From Bacteroidota bacterium (lineage in GTDB: Bacteria > Bacteroidota > Bacteroidia > B-17B0 > Aurantibacillaceae), in the NCBI GenBank assembly GCA_021156365.1, contig JAJNDK010000009.1, forward strand, positions 62,001 through 126,000: 64,000 nt of DNA, read 5' to 3'. Positions 50,781 through 59,359 of the stretch are shown here, in pieces; positions within the stretch are counted from its first letter, which is position 1, and the number at the start of each line of letters is the position of its first letter. Below the pieces are notes generated by a model. That model ran no database searches, was not told the origin of the DNA, and worked only from the letters and a program-made list of their open reading frames with translations. Made by a program: the position numbers and the translations under genes.

Positions 50781-52166
50781 ATGGAAGCATCGGACTTTGT
50801 AGTAGGTTTAGACATCGGGACAACAAAAATTGCTGCTATTGTCGGCCGTAAAAATGAATTTGGAAAAATAGAAGTGCTTGCATTGGGCAAAGCGCCTTCT
50901 TTGGGTATTAAGCGCGGTGTAGTGGTTAATATCGAAGAAGCGATCGGTTCCATCAAAGCAGCTATTGCCGATGTATTATCCAAAGATATTACACTGACCA
51001 TCGACGGTAAAGCGCAGACCTATAAAGCAGAACAGGTGATCGACCTGAATGAAGTCGTAGTTGGTATTGCGGGTCAACATATTAAAAGTCTTCAGCACCG
51101 CGGTATGATCACGCGCAAATCGGTGGATGATGAGATCAACCAGATGGATGTGGATATGCTGATCGATAACATGCACCGTTTGGTAATGCAGCCGGGTGAC
51201 GAGATCATCCACGTGATCCCACAGGATTATATTGTAGATCACGAACAGGGCATTCGTAACCCGATCGGTATGGCAGGTGTTCGCCTCGAAGGTAATTTCC
51301 ACATCATCACCGGGCAGGTATCGGCTGTGAAAAACATTTACAAATGTGTGGATCGTTCGGGCCTGAAGGTAGTGGATCTCAATCTGGAGCCGCTTGCTTC
51401 CGCTGATGCTGTTTTGAGTGAAGAAGAAAAAGAAGCAGGTGTAGTATTGGTGGATATCGGTGGTGGCACCACGGATGTAGCGATCTACCACGATAATATC
51501 ATTCGTCATACAGCTGTTATTCCTTTGGGTGGTAATATCATTACAGAAGATATCAAAGTAGGTTGTTCGATCATCAACAACCAGGCTGAGCAGTTGAAAG
51601 TACGTTTCGGATCTGCATTAGCTACGGAGATGCAGGAAAACCAGGTGATCTCGATCCCGGGCCTGCGTGGTCGTCCGCACAAAGAGATCTCGGTGAAAAC
51701 ACTGGCAAACATTATCCAGGCACGTGTGGAAGAGATCCTGGCATTCGTAATGTACGAGATCAAAAATTCCGGTTACGAAAAGAAACTGGCAGGCGGTATC
51801 GTGGTAACAGGCGGTGGCTCTCAATTGAAACACCTTCCGCAGTTAGTGGAATACTTTACCGGGCTGGATTGCCGTATCGGTACACCGAACGAGCACCTGG
51901 CCAAATCATCCGAGAACATTACCAACCCGATGTTCGCTACCGGTATCGGACTGGTGATGATGGGGATCAAAAAAATGGAGAAAGAGATCGCACGCAACGG
52001 ATCCAGCGCTATCAAACAAACAGTGGAAGTGCCGGTACAGGAAGAAAAAGACCAATCGGGGAAGAAAGCAAAGAAACCGGTAGACCACTCCAAACAACCG
52101 AAAGGAAAGTTTTTCGAGAACTTTACCAATAAGGTGAGCGACTGGTTGAAGGATGATATAGATTAA
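50781..52166 (+). CDS. ftsA: Cell division protein FtsA
   Basis: A 461-residue actin-like protein that anchors FtsZ to the membrane. Phosphate-1 motif VGLDIGTTKIAAIVG near residues 8-22, SHS2/1C domain with QHIKSLQHRGMI, phosphate-2 motif VVLVDIGGGTTDVAIYHDN near 222-240, and adenosine motif GGIVVTGGGSQL near 339-350. The C-terminal end FFENFTNKVSDWLKDDID forms the expected amphipathic membrane-targeting helix, after a Lys/Gln-rich linker. ATG at 50781, 6 bp after ftsQ. Confidence 0.95.
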   Translation: MEASDFVVGLDIGTTKIAAIVGRKNEFGKIEVLALGKAPSLGIKRGVVVNIEEAIGSIKAAIADVLSKDITLTIDGKAQTYKAEQVIDLNEVVVGIAGQHIKSLQHRGMITRKSVDDEINQMDVDMLIDNMHRLVMQPGDEIIHVIPQDYIVDHEQGIRNPIGMAGVRLEGNFHIITGQVSAVKNIYKCVDRSGLKVVDLNLEPLASADAVLSEEEKEAGVVLVDIGGGTTDVAIYHDNIIRHTAVIPLGGNIITEDIKVGCSIINNQAEQLKVRFGSALATEMQENQVISIPGLRGRPHKEISVKTLANIIQARVEEILAFVMYEIKNSGYEKKLAGGIVVTGGGSQLKHLPQLVEYFTGLDCRIGTPNEHLAKSSENITNPMFATGIGLVMMGIKKMEKEIARNGSSAIKQTVEVPVQEEKDQSGKKAKKPVDHSKQPKGKFFENFTNKVSDWLKDDID

Positions 52167-52175
52167 TATATTGAT

Positions 52176-52199
52176 TATTTCGGGTTTGAGGTTTCGGGT
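52176..52199. repeat. TTTCGGGTT direct repeat between ftsA and ftsZ
   Basis: Two TTTCGGGTT words (about 52176-52184 and 52190-52198) separated by GAGG-like spacing. A TTTCGGGTTT word also follows the ABC-F gene at 58990. Probably a small dispersed repeat; the 148-bp gap shows no gene. Confidence 0.45.
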
Positions 52200-52314
52200 T
52201 AGTATAATCGAAACAACAAACCAGAAACATGAAACAAAAACCGAATGAATAATTGGAAGTTAAGTGAAAGATAACAGGACCAATTAATTAACGTAGAATT
52301 AAAAACGAAGAACA

Positions 52315-54015
52315 ATGATGCAATTTGATTTACAACAGGATCCGGGCTCGATCATCAAGGTGATCGGTGTTGGCGGTGGCGGAAGCAATGCGGTTAACCA
52401 CATGTTTCGCCAGGGAATAAAAGGTGTGGACTTTATCGTGTGTAATACGGATAAACAAGCGCTGGAAGTTAGCCCTGTTGCTAATAAGATCCAGCTTGGT
52501 TTCCAGCTTACCAAAGGTCTGGGAGCAGGTTCTATCCCCGAAATGGGCAGGAATTCCGCTTTGGAAACGATCGACGATATCCGTAAATATTTATCCGATG
52601 GCACACAGATGGTATTCATCACTGCCGGTTTGGGTGGTGGAACCGGAACAGGTGCTGCTCCTATCATCGCTTCGGTAGCGCGTGAAATGGGTATCCTGAC
52701 GGTAGGTATCGTTACCCTGCCTTTCACTTTCGAAGGGAAAAAACGTAAGCAGCAGGCCGACGCAGGTCTGGAAGAAATGAAGAAGTATGTAGACACCCTG
52801 CTGGTGATCTGCAACGACAAGCTGCGCGAGATCTACGGTAACCTGAAAATGAGCGAGGCTTTCGCACATGCAGATAATGTATTGACCGGTGCTGCCAAAT
52901 CCATTGCAGAGATCATCAGTTTGAACCTGCATATCAACGTTGATTTCAACGATGTGAAAACAGTGATGAAAGACAGCGGTGTGGCCATTATGGGTACTGC
53001 TTCTGCATCCGGTGAAAAACGTGCGATCCGTTCCGTGGAACAGGCATTGAACTCTCCTTTATTAAATGACAACAACATCCGTGGTGCACGCCATGTACTG
53101 TTGAACATCATGAGCGGAAGTGACGATATCTCTATGGACGAATTCACGGAGATCACTGATTATATCCAGGAAGAAAGCGGTTACAGCGCCGAGCTGATCA
53201 CCGGTTACGGTATCGACCAATCCCTGGGTGACAGCGTAAACGTTACGATCATTGCCACAGGTTTCCAAAGCAATGTTCCAATGGGCTTTGAAGCTCCTAA
53301 ACAAGCGGAAAAAGTAGTTAGCGTGCTGGATGAGCAAAAAGAAGTGACCCAGGTAGTGAGCACCGTTCAAACCAGCATCATCGATGAAACAGAAGAGGTT
53401 AAAACAACGAACGAGCCGTATATTATTATTACAAATGCCAAAGAAAATACGATCGAGGCAGTGAACACTTTAGATCCCGATAGCTATCGGGAAGAAAATG
53501 CGTCCGAGCCGGTAGTATCGGATGATTACACACTGGAAACAAAAAGTGAAGAGATCGAAATTCCGGTGGCTAATGCAAATGAGAAAACAGAGGTCTCCTT
53601 TGTAGCAGCGCCTGAAATTTCTTTTGAAAACGATTCCAACAGCCAGCAGAGCGAAGAACCGATCTTTACGGATATCTCTTTCGATACAGAGGAAAACAGC
53701 AGCGACAACGTTGAAACTCCTTCCATGCCGCAGGACCTGACCGTCGAAGAGATTGCACGTTTCGAGCGTGAAGAGAAGATCCGTGCTGCACAGGAGCGTA
53801 TCAAAAAGCTGAAAGATATTTCCCTGAAGCTGAAAAGCCCCGAAGGATTACTGGAATTAGAAAAAGAACCTTCTTTCGTAAGACAGAATATTAAATTGAA
53901 CGATTCCAATTATTCGACAGATTCCAATATTTCCAGATACACCCTTTCCGAAGGTGATGACAAGAAAATGGAGATCAAGCCGAATAATCCTTTCCTGCAC
54001 GATAATGTTGATTAA
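52315..54015 (+). CDS. ftsZ: Cell division protein FtsZ
   Basis: A 566-residue tubulin-like GTPase. N-terminal GVGGGGSNAVNHM near residues 19-31, the tubulin signature ITAGLGGGTGTGAAPIIA near 102-119, and NLHINVDFNDVKTVMKDSGVAIMGTA near 203-228. After about residue 330 a long acidic linker of roughly 200 residues (unusual beside about 60 in E. coli) leads to the conserved C-terminal peptide (NNPFLHDNVD). The linker contains the dispersed palindrome at 53476-53491, encoding P388-D-S-Y-R392. It starts at the first of two ATG codons (52315) and ends the dcw operon. Confidence 0.96.
   Translation: MMQFDLQQDPGSIIKVIGVGGGGSNAVNHMFRQGIKGVDFIVCNTDKQALEVSPVANKIQLGFQLTKGLGAGSIPEMGRNSALETIDDIRKYLSDGTQMVFITAGLGGGTGTGAAPIIASVAREMGILTVGIVTLPFTFEGKKRKQQADAGLEEMKKYVDTLLVICNDKLREIYGNLKMSEAFAHADNVLTGAAKSIAEIISLNLHINVDFNDVKTVMKDSGVAIMGTASASGEKRAIRSVEQALNSPLLNDNNIRGARHVLLNIMSGSDDISMDEFTEITDYIQEESGYSAELITGYGIDQSLGDSVNVTIIATGFQSNVPMGFEAPKQAEKVVSVLDEQKEVTQVVSTVQTSIIDETEEVKTTNEPYIIITNAKENTIEAVNTLDPDSYREENASEPVVSDDYTLETKSEEIEIPVANANEKTEVSFVAAPEISFENDSNSQQSEEPIFTDISFDTEENSSDNVETPSMPQDLTVEEIARFEREEKIRAAQERIKKLKDISLKLKSPEGLLELEKEPSFVRQNIKLNDSNYSTDSNISRYTLSEGDDKKMEIKPNNPFLHDNVD
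53476..53491. repeat. CCCGATAGCTATCGGG palindrome inside ftsZ
   Basis: Exact 16-bp palindrome read in frame as CCC GAT AGC TAT CGG, within the linker region of FtsZ. It is identical to intergenic copies at 10565 and 39938. Confidence 0.85.
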
Positions 54016-54039
54016 AGTTTAGTTAGTTTACTTGAACAC

Positions 54040-54068
54040 AAAAGAGAAGCCTCGTGGCTTCTCTTTTT
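54040..54068 (+). terminator. Terminator of the dcw operon
   Basis: AAAGAGAAGCC and GGCTTCTCTTT form a perfect 11-bp stem with a TCGT loop and extra T residues. Confidence 0.92.
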
Positions 54069-54126
54069 GTTTTATATCTATAATAGAACTTCTTGTTGTA
54101 GAAAAAAGTTGGAATTTTGTAGGCAT

Positions 54127-54219
54127 GTCAGTTCGAGTACCCCGATACTGATGAAAAGAAATGTCTCATCAAATTTTCCGGCATGCTTTAAGTAAATGTA
54201 TCGGGGTACTCGACGTGAC
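54127..54219. repeat. Inverted repeat with CGAGTACCCCGATAC arms
   Basis: GTCAGTTCGAGTACCCCGAT.. (54127-54148) pairs with ..ATCGGGGTACTCGACGTGAC (54198-54219) over 22 bp with about two mismatches. The 49-bp interval is unique. It fills the gap between ftsZ and the LEA2 gene. Confidence 0.75.
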
Positions 54220-54335
54220 AGCTGAATTTATTCTAACCTTTTCCCACAACAGGATATATAGAAAAAGCTAAAAAAACTTATCGCTCTTTTCTATTTCCGC
54301 AACAAAGCGTATACTTATAGTTTCAAAACTGCCTT

Positions 54336-54788
54336 ATGAGAAAAGCATTGATCTTCCCGCTGTTCCTACTTACCTTACTCAGCTCCTGTGTAAAGGATTT
54401 CAAAGATATCACCATCAGCAATATCGATAAGTTTAAGGTAAAACAGCTTACCCGGGAAGGCATAGAAGCGGAAGTGAAAGTCACCATCAACAATCCCAAT
54501 GCTATTGGTTTTACGGTATTCCGCTCCAAATGCGATGTCTATTACGGTGGCGCTTACCTTGGTAAGGCAAAACTGTCGAAAAAAGTAAAAGTAGCACCCA
54601 ACTCCAATGTGGAACATACTTTCTTATTAAGCGGCAAATTCAAGGAAATGTCCTTCGGCGATCTGGGCACCCTCCTGAGTGGAAGGGGGCAGAACCTGGA
54701 GCTGAAAGGCTACCTGAAGGCGGGGAAGTTCTATTATAAAAAGCGTTTCCCGGTAGACCGGAAGGAGAAGCTCAATTTTTCGAAGTAA
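54336..54788 (+). CDS. LEA type 2 domain lipoprotein
   Basis: A 150-residue protein with a lipoprotein signal peptide (LLTLLSSC, lipidated Cys18). Residues 25-145 match the LEA2 (LEA14) beta-sandwich: FKVKQLTREGIEAEVKVTINNPNAIGFTVFRSKCDVYYGGAYLGKAKLSKKVKVAPNSNVEHTFLLSG. Such lipoproteins are common in Bacteroidota; role unknown, probably envelope protection or lipid binding. Stand-alone; no clear terminator follows. Confidence 0.85.
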   Translation: MRKALIFPLFLLTLLSSCVKDFKDITISNIDKFKVKQLTREGIEAEVKVTINNPNAIGFTVFRSKCDVYYGGAYLGKAKLSKKVKVAPNSNVEHTFLLSGKFKEMSFGDLGTLLSGRGQNLELKGYLKAGKFYYKKRFPVDRKEKLNFSK

Positions 54789-55066
54789 GTACCGCCTATT
54801 CCCCAGGGAAGCCTGCGACAAAAAGCACACATATATATAAGTATGGAAACCCGTTGCAGGAAACTACTTTTTTCAGGGTATCAAATGAAAAACCGGATCT
54901 TTGCCAAATGCCTGCTTAGGCTTTAAAATAAGGAGATTTGTCCCTGCTTACGGCTATTTAGTATAAAATACACGTATAGTAAACATTACTTCTTTGATAA
55001 CTTTCACAAATAGTGTAACAATTTCCCCAATCCTTTCGTAAAATTGACTGAACAAATCCTTCAAAC

Positions 55067-55633
55067 ATGTCGGAAGCTGAAATTATAATGCAGTGTCAGC
55101 GCAGTAACAAAGACGCGCAACGTATCTTATTTGAGATGCATTTTGACCGCTTTATGCTGATCAGTATGCGGTATGCAAAAGACAAAAACCAGGCCAAAGA
55201 TATTCTCAACTTTGCTTACGGCCGGATGCTGAACCAGTTGATAGACTTCCAAAAGTCTGAAAAGAGCTTCGAAGACTGGTCCAGGGATCAGTTTATCGAG
55301 CATTCTATCGCTTTCCTGAAAAGTAAAAAGAACGAATACTACGTTACCACCACTGTACGGGTTACGGAAACCAAACCCAATAATGATCTGTTCAATACAC
55401 TCCTCGACGAAGACAATTATGATGATGTCGACGGCCCTGAGCTGCTAAAAGCCATTCAACACCTGCCTCCTTCCTTCCGCGCTACCTATAATATGTGTAT
55501 GATCGACGGCTTTGATTACAAAAAAGCCAGCAATTACCTCGAAGTGAGCGAAGACACCGCACGTTTCAATCTCGAAAAAGCTAACTACCACCTGCACCAG
55601 AATATTCAACAATTTCAAAAAGGATACAAATGA
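55067..55633 (+). CDS. Sigma-70 family (ECF-like) RNA polymerase sigma factor
   Basis: A 188-residue protein with region 2 (MHFDRFMLISMRYAKDKNQAKDILNFAYGRMLNQL near residues 25-59) and region 4 (AIQHLPPSFRATYNMCMIDGFDYKKASNYLEVSEDTARFNLEKANYHLHQNI near 130-182). The layout is that of ECF sigma factors found in Bacteroidota, with a divergent linker of about 70 residues. Its last 4 bp overlap the start of the downstream membrane protein gene (ATGA), which is typical of sigma/anti-sigma operons. Confidence 0.85.
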   Translation: MSEAEIIMQCQRSNKDAQRILFEMHFDRFMLISMRYAKDKNQAKDILNFAYGRMLNQLIDFQKSEKSFEDWSRDQFIEHSIAFLKSKKNEYYVTTTVRVTETKPNNDLFNTLLDEDNYDDVDGPELLKAIQHLPPSFRATYNMCMIDGFDYKKASNYLEVSEDTARFNLEKANYHLHQNIQQFQKGYK

Positions 55634-56280
55634 GTACAAAAACTACCTATGTATTGAGCAAAGAGGAGATTGTTTCCAGACTGGAGAGCCTGCATTTTTC
55701 CTTTGAGGAACATCATTGGGAATCGTTCCAGCAGTCCTTCCAGGAGGTGAAAGTACAGCACCCTGCAAACGCGTCCAAAATTTCCGCCAAACTTATTGCT
55801 ATCCCTGCTTTTGTGGTACTTGCAGGCGTTATCATTTATTTCAGTATCAATACGCTGAAGTCGCAGAACAATACTTCTGACGATACAAAAGTGAACATCG
55901 AAACGGCAAGCACAGGTACCATGCCCAGTGAGGAGCTGAAACCGGAGGTCGCCAAAAACGAAGCGATCCCTGAAAAGAAGACGGAGACAATTGCTGCCCC
56001 GGTAGTAAAAGCGCCGGCGCCAAAAACCATTACCACTGTTCCGGTTCAGCCGAACAATGTGGCTAAAACGGCAGTAGTCAACCAGGTGCCGGAAACTCCG
56101 GCCAACAATACGGCAAAAGTGATCGCTGCACCGCAAACTTCGACCGTAACAGCCTCCGGTGCGCCCGTTCAGAACCAGGTAAAACCTTATCGCGTTTTCC
56201 GTAAAACCGCCGCTAAAACCGTCCCTGCCGAGCTTGTTCCAAACCCGGAAGAAGATGAAGTGGTGATCCCGGAAAACTAA
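55630..56280 (+). CDS. Single-pass membrane protein, putative sigma-factor partner
   Basis: A 216-residue protein with an N-terminal cytoplasmic segment of about 55 residues (LSKEEIVSRLESLHFSFEEHHWESFQQSFQEVKV), one membrane helix at about 57-77 (LIAIPAFVVLAGVIIYFSI) and a Pro/Ala/Val/Thr-rich outside part that looks disordered (APVVKAPAPKTITTVPVQPNN) ending in acidic residues. Overlap with the sigma gene and topology are those of an anti-sigma factor. The conserved anti-sigma fold is not evident, so the role is an inference. Confidence 0.6.
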   Translation: MSTKTTYVLSKEEIVSRLESLHFSFEEHHWESFQQSFQEVKVQHPANASKISAKLIAIPAFVVLAGVIIYFSINTLKSQNNTSDDTKVNIETASTGTMPSEELKPEVAKNEAIPEKKTETIAAPVVKAPAPKTITTVPVQPNNVAKTAVVNQVPETPANNTAKVIAAPQTSTVTASGAPVQNQVKPYRVFRKTAAKTVPAELVPNPEEDEVVIPEN

Positions 56281-56296
56281 GCCCTGCAGATCTTTC

Positions 56297-56788
56297 ATGT
56301 CCCTTTTTACATCGAAAAAGCCATTCAGCCTCCACGACAATAAGCGAACAGCTTTCTTCATATTGCTTTTTGCATTTGGACTGCTGTCCACGGTTATCCT
56401 TTATCCGCATACGATGATGTCTTTTAAAGAAGTGGTGATCCTGTCCCTGCTTTTTCTCTCTGTCGACATCCTGGTCTTAAAGCTGAAAACCCCGCTCAAA
56501 GAGCTTCCTGCCTTCATTGGGCTTTGTATTTCCATCCTGCTTTCACAAATGGCCGTGCTCTTCTGGCTCAACAGCGTTCCCTTAGGGAAACATACGGAGA
56601 AACACAAGGTAGTGGGCACTAAAAATTTCGATTACGGCATCCTGCTTCAGTTGGAGGACAATGCTTACGCCGATTATTTTGCCATCCGTTTCATGCCCAG
56701 TAAAGCGGGGCTGCACCACAGGGACACGGTGGTCTATCATTTCTCCGATGGTTTGCTTGGCTTTAAGATCATTGATAAAGTGGAGTGA
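56297..56788 (+). CDS. Membrane protein, unknown function
   Basis: A 163-residue protein with hydrophobic segments at about residues 16-35, 45-60 and 72-93, followed by a C-terminal soluble region (KHTEKHKVVGTKNFDYGILLQLEDNAYADYFAIRF) that resembles the small beta domain of the DUF3592-type proteins elsewhere in this window. It begins 16 bp after the single-pass protein gene and may be the third gene of the sigma operon. Confidence 0.6.
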   Translation: MSLFTSKKPFSLHDNKRTAFFILLFAFGLLSTVILYPHTMMSFKEVVILSLLFLSVDILVLKLKTPLKELPAFIGLCISILLSQMAVLFWLNSVPLGKHTEKHKVVGTKNFDYGILLQLEDNAYADYFAIRFMPSKAGLHHRDTVVYHFSDGLLGFKIIDKVE

Positions 56789-56809
56789 GTTATTTAAGAA
56801 AACAAACCA

Positions 56810-56932
56810 TTAACCGCAGAGCACGCAAAGATATAGGCAAAGGAACACGAAGAAATCTTGCAATCAAAAGCTTAAACAGACTCATTACACCTCCTCATAC
56901 CCTATGAAAATCTCTGCGTTCTTTGCGGTTAA
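56810..56932. repeat. Inverted repeat, TTAACCGCA / TGCGGTTAA arms
   Basis: TTAACCGCAGAGCACGCAAAGA-type arm (56810-56831) pairs with a TCTCTGCGTTCTTTGCGG-type arm (56911-56932) over 22 bp with three mismatches. It lies in the 255-bp gap before the ABC-F gene. Such arms with an 80-bp interval resemble the CGCAGAT elements. Confidence 0.75.
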
Positions 56933-57043
56933 ACCTCACTAAAATCGCCCCCTTAACTTTTCTTAGCCCGCATTTCGACCAAAATTTCCCATCTTTTCAA
57001 TAAAACCGTATCTTTGCGCTCCTTTATAAGAGCCTAATTTACA

Positions 57044-58987
57044 ATGATCTCAGTTAATAATATTACCGTTGCCTTTGGCGGCACAGCACTGTTCGAAAAC
57101 ATCAGCTTCCTGATCAATCCTAAAGACCGTATGGGCCTTGCCGGTAAGAACGGCGCAGGCAAATCCACCATGCTCAAACTGCTGGCCCTGGAGCAATCCC
57201 CTACCAAAGGTGATATTTCCAAACCCAACGAATGCAAGATCGGTTACCTGCCGCAGGACATGCGCCATCAATCGGGTCGTACAGTAATGGAAGAGATCCT
57301 GACCGCTTTTACGGAGATCCAGGAAATGGAAAAACGCCTGGACCATATCAATAAAGAGCTGGAAACACGCACCGATTATGAAAGCGATGCCTATTCCAAG
57401 CTGATCACCGACCTTACCGATATTCATGCCCGCCTTGATATTGTAGGTGCAGGCAGCAGGGAAGAAGAAGTGGAAAAAGTACTGAGAGGACTTGGTTTCG
57501 ACCGCAATGAATTTAACCGCCAGACCTCCGAATTAAGCGGTGGCTGGAGAATGCGGATCGAGCTGGGAAAATTATTGTTGCAGAAACCCGATGTGTTGTT
57601 GCTCGATGAGCCTACCAATCACCTCGATATCGAAGCTATTCAGTGGCTGGAAGAATACATGGATACCTATCACGGGGCCGTGGTCCTCATTTCCCACGAT
57701 AAACAATTCCTCGACAATGTAACAACCCGCACCATAGAGATCGTAAACAGGCGTATATACGATTACAAAGCCAATTATTCAAAATACATAATGCTGCGTG
57801 CCGAGCGGATGGAATCGCAGGAGAATGCCGCCAAGAACCAGCAGAAGATCATTGACCAGACAGAGGTGCTGATCGATAAATACCGCGCCAAGGCAAGTAA
57901 AGCTGCCTTCGCACAATCCCTTATCAAAAAACTGGATCGTATGGAGCGCGTGGAAGTGGACGAAACTGATAATACCGTTATTCGTTTCAAATTCCCGCCG
58001 CCGGCTCATTCCGGGAAGATCGTTCTCACGGTAGAAAATGCAGGAAAAGAATACGATGGCAAGCGTATTTTTAAAGATGCGAATTTCATTATTACCAAAG
58101 GTGAAAAGATCGGTTTGGTAGGAAGGAACGGAGAAGGAAAATCGACGATGATGAAAATGATCGCTCACAAAGTGTCTTTCGAAGGAACCGTGCAGCTGGG
58201 ACATGCAGTAATGCCGGGTTATTTTGAGCAGGACCAGGAAGAAAAACTGGACCAGGAGAAAACCGTTTTCGAGACCATCGATGAACTGGCAGTGGGCGAT
58301 GTACGCAGGCAGGTACGCGGCCTTTTAGGATCTTTCCTTTTCCAGAACGATGATATCGATAAGAAAGTAAAAGTGCTGAGTGGTGGAGAGCGTGGACGTC
58401 TGGCACTTTGCAAACTATTATTGGAGCCATACAATTTGCTGATGCTCGATGAGCCAACCAATCACTTAGACATCCGTTCGAAAGAGGTATTGAAAAAAGC
58501 CCTGATGGAATACGAAGGCGCGATGATCATCGTAAGCCACGACAGGGATTTCCTCAAAGGCATGTGCGACAAGCTGTATGAATTCCGCGAAGGGCATGTG
58601 AAAGAGCATTTGTGTGACATTACCGAATTCATGGAGCTGCGTAAATTAGAGCGTTTGGCCGAATTGAAATCCGCTGCCCCCGTAGTGAAAGAAGTTCCGG
58701 TAGCTAAAGTAAAACCGACAGTGAACGAGGAAGCATCCCGATCGCTATCGGGAGAAAAAGAAAAGCTGCAAAAGCTGATCAAAGGTCGTATCAGTAAATC
58801 GGAAAAGGAAATAGAAGAACTCGAAAAACAGATCGCTGATATAGATGCCAAACTATCCGATCCTGCAGAATACGATAAAGCCAGCAAAGAGCCGGGCTTC
58901 TTCGACAAATACAATATGCTGAAGAAAAAGCTGGACACACAGATGGAAGAGTGGGAAAAACTGGCTGAAGAGCTGAAGAATATTTAG
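57044..58987 (+). CDS. ABC-F family ATPase (ribosome-associated type)
   Basis: A 647-residue protein with two ABC domains and no membrane segment. Walker A sites GKNGAGKST (about 36-44) and GRNGEGKST (about 360-368), signatures LSGGW (about 165) and LSGGERGR (about 447), and Walker B with LLLDEPTNHLDIE and LMLDEPTNHLDIR. Between the domains is the linker helix pair typical of EttA/YdiF-like factors that act on the ribosomal E site. After about residue 545 there is a disordered linker and a coiled-coil C-terminal domain. The linker encodes SRSLSG from a palindrome at 58737-58752. Start ATG 57044. Confidence 0.92.
   Translation: MISVNNITVAFGGTALFENISFLINPKDRMGLAGKNGAGKSTMLKLLALEQSPTKGDISKPNECKIGYLPQDMRHQSGRTVMEEILTAFTEIQEMEKRLDHINKELETRTDYESDAYSKLITDLTDIHARLDIVGAGSREEEVEKVLRGLGFDRNEFNRQTSELSGGWRMRIELGKLLLQKPDVLLLDEPTNHLDIEAIQWLEEYMDTYHGAVVLISHDKQFLDNVTTRTIEIVNRRIYDYKANYSKYIMLRAERMESQENAAKNQQKIIDQTEVLIDKYRAKASKAAFAQSLIKKLDRMERVEVDETDNTVIRFKFPPPAHSGKIVLTVENAGKEYDGKRIFKDANFIITKGEKIGLVGRNGEGKSTMMKMIAHKVSFEGTVQLGHAVMPGYFEQDQEEKLDQEKTVFETIDELAVGDVRRQVRGLLGSFLFQNDDIDKKVKVLSGGERGRLALCKLLLEPYNLLMLDEPTNHLDIRSKEVLKKALMEYEGAMIIVSHDRDFLKGMCDKLYEFREGHVKEHLCDITEFMELRKLERLAELKSAAPVVKEVPVAKVKPTVNEEASRSLSGEKEKLQKLIKGRISKSEKEIEELEKQIADIDAKLSDPAEYDKASKEPGFFDKYNMLKKKLDTQMEEWEKLAEELKNI
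58737..58752. repeat. CCCGATCGCTATCGGG palindrome inside the ABC-F gene
   Basis: One-base variant (A to C at position 7) of the 16-bp palindrome, in frame as tCC CGA TCG CTA TCG GGa (S565-R-S-L-S-G570), a different reading phase from the copy in ftsZ. Confidence 0.75.
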
Positions 58988-59002
58988 TATTTCGGGTTTC
59001 TT

Positions 59003-59033
59003 GTCGCGAGGTAGCGAGGCTTCGCTACGCGAC
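59003..59033. repeat. Palindromic element after the ABC-F gene
   Basis: GTCGCG and TAGCGA pair with TCGCTA and CGCGAC around a GGCT loop, with one AGG bulge. A TTTCGGGTTT word precedes it, as in the ftsA-ftsZ gap. It lacks the T run of a terminator. Confidence 0.65.
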
Positions 59034-59079
59034 GGGTTTATTCTGGTTAAATTATTGAATTTTATCATACTAACCTTCA

Positions 59080-59265
59080 ATGGAAAACGATCCGAAATCA
59101 AAAACAGATGGCCCATCCGATGAAGAGATCCGACGGCTACAGCAGTTTATAGATAGCGGCGGTTTGAAAAAAATGGCAAAGCACAGCTCGCGAATGTTCT
59201 GGATGAGTATAGTGCTTACTTTGTGCCTGGTGATTTTGACCATTCTGCTCACTGTTTTTATGTAA
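59080..59265 (+). CDS. Small single-helix membrane protein
   Basis: A 61-residue protein with a charged N-terminus (MENDPKSKTDGPSDEEIRRLQQFIDSGG) and a membrane helix at about residues 40-60 near the C-terminus. No known motif; the layout is that of a tail-anchored or bitopic accessory protein. Unknown function. Confidence 0.6.
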   Translation: MENDPKSKTDGPSDEEIRRLQQFIDSGGLKKMAKHSSRMFWMSIVLTLCLVILTILLTVFM

Positions 59266-59346
59266 ACCCCGGACCTGAGCTTTCTTAAGATTTCATTTCT
59301 TTAACGGAAAACCGGGAAAGGACTTCCTGTAATACTACAAATTTTG

Positions 59347-59354
59347 TAAATTTG
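59347..59354 (+). promoter_or_regulatory. -7 box TAAATTTG
   Basis: Perfect TAnnTTTG that ends 5 nt before the ATG at 59360. Confidence 0.55.
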
Positions 59355-59359
59355 TGTAT

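Noticed and set aside
53476-53491. Sequencing or assembly artefact in ftsZ
   Set aside because: The frame continues uninterrupted through the palindrome and to the normal C-terminal peptide, and the same word occurs elsewhere in the window.
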